A stretch of DNA of 64,000 nucleotides, taken from assembly GCA_016871315.1 (NCBI GenBank), contig VFZE01000027.1, forward strand, positions 1-64,000, read 5' to 3'. The position numbers and the translations under genes were made by a program. Within the stretch, counting starts at the first letter, position 1; each line of letters opens with the position of its first letter. Positions 60,383 to 64,000 of the stretch are shown piece after piece. The DNA comes from Acidimicrobiia bacterium (GTDB taxonomy: Bacteria > Acidobacteriota > Terriglobia > Bryobacterales > Bryobacteraceae). The notes below the pieces were generated by a model, which was given only the letters and a program-made list of their open reading frames with translations, was not told the DNA's origin and ran no database searches.

Positions 60383-61253
60383 CCGGAATGACAACTTCCA
60401 GGAAGGCGCGGGCGGCGTGGCTGAGGGTGCGGCGGGCGGGATAAGCGAGGCGGATCTTACGTTCGACATGAAGTTCCTGGACGCGGACCTCTCGTAAGGT
60501 GCCCTGTTCCAGCTCCTGCTCGACGCACATGCGGGGCAGGAAGGCGATGCCTTCATTGCGCTGGACCATTTTGCGGATGGTCTCCACTGTCGGCATCTCG
60601 ACGTCCATGTTGAGCATGACCTTGTGGCTCTGAAACTCCTGGATGACGATGTCACGGTAGGGGGAGACGACGTTGTGGGCAATGAAGGTCTCCATGCCGA
60701 GCTCGGAGATGGTGACCGAATCGCGGCCGGCGAAGCGGTGGGTCGGGGAGACGATGAAGGCGAGACGGTCCGTGTAGATGACTTGCGTGACGAGGCGGTC
60801 ATCATTGGGATCGTAGGTGAGCATGCCGAGTTCGAGGTCGCCGTCGACGAGCTGGGCGGGAATGCGGCTGGAAAGGCTGCGGCGGACTTGCACCTTCACT
60901 TTGGGATAGAGGCGGCGGTAGCCTTGAATGTGCTTCAGCAAGTAGAGGGAAGTGGATTCGTTGGCGCCGATGGTGAGACGGCCGGTGGAGTTGTCGCGGA
61001 GTTCGGACAAAGCGGTGTCCATTTCCCGTTCGAGGTTTTCAAAGCGGCGCGCGTATTCGAGCACCACTTTGCCGGCGTCGGTAAGCAGGAGGTCCTTGGC
61101 GGAACGGTCGATGAGCTTTTCCTCGAGTTCGTTTTCCAGACGCTGGACGGCGAGCGAAATGGCGGGCTGAGTGCGGTGCATCTTCTCGGCCGCGCGGGAG
61201 AAGGATTTCTCACTGGCCACGGCGAGGAAGACTTTGAGCGGGTGTAGCTCCAT
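60369..61253 (-). CDS. LysR-family transcriptional regulator
   Basis: 294 residues from ATG at 61253 (MELHPLKVFLAVASEKSFSR); a longer frame upstream is not conserved. The N-terminal winged helix has AAEKMHRTQPAISLAVQRLE and DRSAKDLLLTDAGKVVLEYA. The effector domain begins at about residue 90 (GRLTIGANESTSLYLL), resembling CysB/CbbR-type members. It is divergent from the substrate-binding lipoprotein gene at 61329, so that pair is the likely target. Confidence 0.93.
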   Translation of the reverse strand: MELHPLKVFLAVASEKSFSRAAEKMHRTQPAISLAVQRLENELEEKLIDRSAKDLLLTDAGKVVLEYARRFENLEREMDTALSELRDNSTGRLTIGANESTSLYLLKHIQGYRRLYPKVKVQVRRSLSSRIPAQLVDGDLELGMLTYDPNDDRLVTQVIYTDRLAFIVSPTHRFAGRDSVTISELGMETFIAHNVVSPYRDIVIQEFQSHKVMLNMDVEMPTVETIRKMVQRNEGIAFLPRMCVEQELEQGTLREVRVQELHVERKIRLAYPARRTLSHAARAFLEVVIPVSAA

Positions 61254-61266
61254 ATACGGATCATTT

Positions 61267-61272
61267 ATTATA
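61267..61272 (-). promoter_or_regulatory. TATAAT box of the LysR gene
   Basis: Perfect TATAAT on the minus strand, 13 bases before ATG 61253, in the 75-base gap shared with the divergent lipoprotein gene. No ribosome site is visible between it and the ATG, which implies a leader of about seven bases. Confidence 0.5.
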
Positions 61273-61328
61273 CAGGAGCGGCGGCATAAGTCCTGCAAAT
61301 CGCGCTCAAGTAATGAAAGAATAAGGGA

Positions 61329-62300
61329 TTGCGGCTGAATTGGGTTTGTTTCGTAATTCTGGTGGCGGTGGGCTGCGGCGGTAGCCGTGACGAGCGGAGC
61401 GTCCGGCTGGGGATAGGGGCACAGCAATCGCCGACACAGATGCTGGCGTATCTAGCGGATGGGTTGTTTCATTTCGAGGCCGAAGGGCTGAAAGTAACGC
61501 TTGAGGAGTTTCCTGGAAGTTCTAAGGGTTTGGAGGCTTTGCTTGGGGGCAGCATTGACGTGTTGAGTGGATACCATGAACAGACGCTTCAGCTGGGCAA
61601 GGATGCCCCGAAGGTGAGGAGTTTCCTGGTGATGATGCGGTCGCACATGGTTGTGCTGGCGGTGGCGCCGTCGGCATCCGACCGGATCGGCTCGATGGGG
61701 GAACTGAAAGGGGCAACGGTGGGAGTTACGTCGTTGGGTTCGGCAACGCAACTGTTGCTGAACCACCTGCTGGTGAAGGCTGGGATGAAACCGGAGGATG
61801 TGCGGCCGGTGGCAATCAGCACGGGAGCGCGGGCGCTGGCGGCAATGGAACGGGGAGTGGTGGAGGCGGGGGTGATCAGCGACTACACGCTACGGCACTT
61901 GAACAAACGTTTCGGGCGGGTGAAGGTGCTTGCCGATACCCGGACGGAGGATTTGCAGCGGCTGGTCTACGGATCGCCAAGCTATCCGAGCACGGTACTG
62001 ATGGCGAAGCAGGAGTGGCTGGAAGCGAATCCGGAGAAGGCGAGGCGGTTAGTGAAAGCGATCGGGCGGACGCGGCAGTGGGTGATGAGCCGGACGGCGG
62101 AGGATGTGGCGGCGCGGCTTCCCGCTTCGCACCGCGGGGAGGATCTGAAGCTACATGAGGAGGTGATCCGAGCTACGATGGCGATGTTGCACCCAGACGG
62201 GAGGATGAGCGAGGAAGAGGCGCTAGCGGCGCGCCGTGCGGCGGGAAAAAAGACGGGAACCGATGAAACATATACGAATCGTTTTGTTGCTGAGCCTTAG
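61329..62300 (+). CDS. NMT1/THI5-like substrate-binding lipoprotein (copy 1)
   Basis: 323 residues from TTG at 61329. The lipobox VAVGCGG is followed by the taurine/nitrate/thiamine-precursor-type binding fold: LAYLADGLFHFEAEGLKVTL, GSSKGLEALLGGSIDVLSGY and LKGATVGVTSLGSATQLLLN. It would capture an organic substrate for an ABC importer, but no permease or ATPase gene follows. A second, similar protein is encoded directly downstream, with a 38-base overlap. Confidence 0.85.
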   Translation: MRLNWVCFVILVAVGCGGSRDERSVRLGIGAQQSPTQMLAYLADGLFHFEAEGLKVTLEEFPGSSKGLEALLGGSIDVLSGYHEQTLQLGKDAPKVRSFLVMMRSHMVVLAVAPSASDRIGSMGELKGATVGVTSLGSATQLLLNHLLVKAGMKPEDVRPVAISTGARALAAMERGVVEAGVISDYTLRHLNKRFGRVKVLADTRTEDLQRLVYGSPSYPSTVLMAKQEWLEANPEKARRLVKAIGRTRQWVMSRTAEDVAARLPASHRGEDLKLHEEVIRATMAMLHPDGRMSEEEALAARRAAGKKTGTDETYTNRFVAEP

Positions 62301-63264
62301 TTTGTTGTGGGGCTGCAAACCGGGCCGAATACAGTCCGGGCCCGCGGTGCGGATCGCGGTGGGAGGGCAGACGCAGCTTGTCTATCTGCCACTGACGTTG
62401 ACCGAGCGGCTGGGCCATTTCCGCGACGAGGGGCTGGAGGTGACGATCGAGGATTTTCAGGGCGGGGCCAAGGCGCTGGAGGCGCTGGTCGGAGGCAGCG
62501 TGGACGTGGTGAGCGGCTTCTACGACCACACGATTCAAATGGCGGCAGAGGGGAAGCCGATGCAGGCCTTTGTGAGCATGCTGCGGTATCCGGGGCTGGT
62601 GATCGCGGTGTCACCGGCGACGAAGCGCCGGATTGGAGGCTTGCGGGATTTGGACGGGGCGGTGGTGGGAGTATCGGCTCCGGGATCTTCGACGCATCTG
62701 CTGGTGCTCCACCTGCTGAGCAAGCACGGTGTTTCCGCGGAGAAGGCGGGGATTGTGGGGATCGGCATGGCGGCGGGGTCTGTGGCGGCGATGGAGCGCG
62801 GCACGGTGGATGCAGCGGTGATGGCGGAGCCGGCCATTTCGCAATTGGAGACGCGCGCCGGTAAATTGAAGCTGCTGGCGGACCTGCGGATGCCGGAGGG
62901 AGTGAAGGAAGTCTATGGAGTGGAGAGCTACCCGGCTTCTGTATTGTATGCGCCGGAGGCTTGGATTGAGAAGAACCAGTTGCTGGCACAGCGGCTGGCG
63001 CGGGCCGTCCGGCGGACGCTGGACTGGATCGGGAAGCATTCCGGCGAGGAGATCGCGCGAGCGATGCCGGAGAGTTTCGCGGGCGGGGATAAGGCGATGT
63101 ACGCGAAGGTGATCGAGCAGAGCCGGCCGATGTATTCCACCGATGGGCGGATCAGTGCAGAAGGGGCGGCGGTGGTGGCGGAGGTGATGTCGAGGCTGAT
63201 GCCGAAGATCGGCGCGGCGAAGGTGGATGCAGGGCGAACGTATCGCAACGATCTTGTGGAGTGA
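62263..63264 (+). CDS. NMT1/THI5-like substrate-binding lipoprotein (copy 2)
   Basis: 333 residues from ATG at 62263, inside the end of copy 1. The lipobox is LLWGCKPG, and then the same fold: LVYLPLTLTERLGHFRDEGL, GGAKALEALVGGSVDVVSGF and DLDGAVVGVSAPGSSTHLLV. It is clearly a tandem duplicate of copy 1, but diverged enough that the ligand may differ. The stop overlaps the GTG of the broken acetoacetyl-CoA synthetase gene, so the three were one operon. Confidence 0.88.
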   Translation: MKHIRIVLLLSLSLLWGCKPGRIQSGPAVRIAVGGQTQLVYLPLTLTERLGHFRDEGLEVTIEDFQGGAKALEALVGGSVDVVSGFYDHTIQMAAEGKPMQAFVSMLRYPGLVIAVSPATKRRIGGLRDLDGAVVGVSAPGSSTHLLVLHLLSKHGVSAEKAGIVGIGMAAGSVAAMERGTVDAAVMAEPAISQLETRAGKLKLLADLRMPEGVKEVYGVESYPASVLYAPEAWIEKNQLLAQRLARAVRRTLDWIGKHSGEEIARAMPESFAGGDKAMYAKVIEQSRPMYSTDGRISAEGAAVVAEVMSRLMPKIGAAKVDAGRTYRNDLVE

Positions 63265-63894
63265 GCATGGTGGAAGAGCCTTTGTGGAGGCCCGATGCGC
63301 GGCGCATCGAGCAGGCGAACATGACGCGGTTCCTGCGGGAGCGCGGTTTTCCGGACTACCCTGCCCTGTACCGCTGGTCGGTGGAGAAGCGGGAGGAGTT
63401 CTGGCCGGCGGTGTGGGAGTTTTGCGGCGTGCAGGCGTCACGGCGGTGGGATGAGAGAGAGGCGCTGGTCTGGTGGACGGAGCAGGGGCGGCAGGCTTGG
63501 CTATCGTGTGGCGGGCTATCTGCCGAACCGTCCGGAGACGGTGGTGGCGATGCTGGCGGCTACCAGTCTCGGCGCGGTCTGGTCGTCGTGTTCACCTGAC
63601 TTCGGCACGCAGGCGGTGGTGGAGAGATTCGGGCAGATCGAACCGAAGCTGCTGTTTGCGGCGGAGGAGGCAATCCGTGCGGAGATCCGGCGGAGGCTTC
63701 GAGAGCAGGCTTCCCCGCGGCATGTGCCGAACAAGGTTTTGGCCGTGTCGGACATTCCGCGCACAATCAGCGGGAAGATTTCAGAGATCGCGATTCGCAA
63801 CGTGATTCACGGGCACCCGGTAGTGAATCAGGATGCGCTGGCGAATCCGGAGTCGCTAAAGCTGTTTGAAGGGCTGGAGCCACTCAGTAATTAA
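63261..63894 (+). pseudogene. Acetoacetyl-CoA synthetase remnant with internal deletions
   Basis: Three blocks of the enzyme remain. The N-terminus is [20 protein letters not shown] in the first frame. A second frame has [20 protein letters not shown] and [16 protein letters not shown]. The C-terminus is [18 protein letters not shown] followed by the SGK lysine region to a TAA at 63892. A full enzyme has about 650 residues; only about 200 are left. The AMP-binding core is deleted, and the first block ends by frameshift. The start overlaps the upstream lipoprotein stop. Confidence 0.8.
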
Positions 63895-63959
63895 TGTCCC
63901 CTGGGGATACAGGAGTACCGAAGCGGAATATGTAGAGCCTCCCTAGCTCGTCCGATGAT

Positions 63960-63983
63960 CTTGGCGTGGTGAGGCACGCCAAG
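63960..63983 (+). repeat. Perfect nine-pair inverted repeat near window end
   Basis: CTTGGCGTG and CACGCCAAG flank the loop GTGAGG, about 65 bases after the synthetase remnant. No T-run follows. It may be a terminator-like hairpin or the edge of an element outside the window. Confidence 0.4.
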
Positions 63984-64000
63984 GTTTGAACGCACTGACA

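Noticed and set aside
63261-63894. Synthetase remnant as a programmed-frameshift gene
   Set aside because: Large parts of the enzyme core are missing, so no recoding could restore function.

Overview
This is a GC-rich, gene-dense bacterial chromosome segment. The gene mix points to Acidobacteriota, most likely a Solibacter/Bryobacter-type lineage. It includes a serine/threonine kinase fused to a PD40 propeller, a CadC-like winged-helix/propeller protein, NHL-repeat and TPR secreted proteins, sulfatases, M14 carboxypeptidases, a CusF-Sco fusion and an unusual Nramp homologue. The lineage is inferred from gene content; there is no rRNA or other phylogenetic marker sequence to test it. No rRNA, tRNA, CRISPR array or intact mobile element was seen.

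Layout. 1-17 kb: a partial M14 peptidase, two threonine synthase paralogues around a CHASE/PAS histidine kinase, a zinc alcohol dehydrogenase, the agmatine-to-putrescine pair aguB-aguA, and an operon of M14 peptidase, hydroxyacid dehydrogenase and YqgE-like protein. These are followed by a decayed integrase, a sulfatase, an ABC-2 permease and a HEAT protein. 17-32 kb: metH, a scar of CsgG-like and sulfatase remnants, and then the most striking locus. This is a four-gene, end-overlapping redox operon (redoxin, FAD oxidoreductase, membrane 4Fe-4S protein, DUF547). The redoxin has an in-frame UGA exactly at its active-site position (UPFC), followed by a bacterial-SECIS-like hairpin, so it is a probable selenoprotein. 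Divergent DUF3179 and haem/copper protein genes, a class III aminotransferase, a YkgJ protein, miaB and a DUF151 protein follow.

32-46 kb: a TPR protein, SSS and APC transporters, and a small AT-hook-like protein with a consensus promoter flanked by three copies of a palindromic element. Next come a beta-lactamase/NamZ-type fusion with a pterin dehydratase and an SDR, a Memo-like protein, and an FkbM-Sco-TPR operon. A three-hairpin intergenic RNA candidate with anti-Shine-Dalgarno loops and the Nramp homologue follow. 46-64 kb: an SPFH remnant, ypdA-alaS, a SurA-like isomerase, a small HEXXH protein, a TlpA/DsbD-N/GT9 cluster, a frameshifted CadC-propeller gene, hicBA, the kinase, an NHL protein and a LysR regulator. 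The window ends with tandem NMT1-like lipoproteins and a deletion-riddled acetoacetyl-CoA synthetase.

Two wider patterns stand out. First, many operons are tightly packed, with 1-4 base ATGA/GTGA/TTGA overlaps. Second, several degraded genes lie in the gaps between intact operons. Many first genes also have a -10-like hexamer only 6-16 bases before the start codon, suggesting very short or absent 5' leaders.
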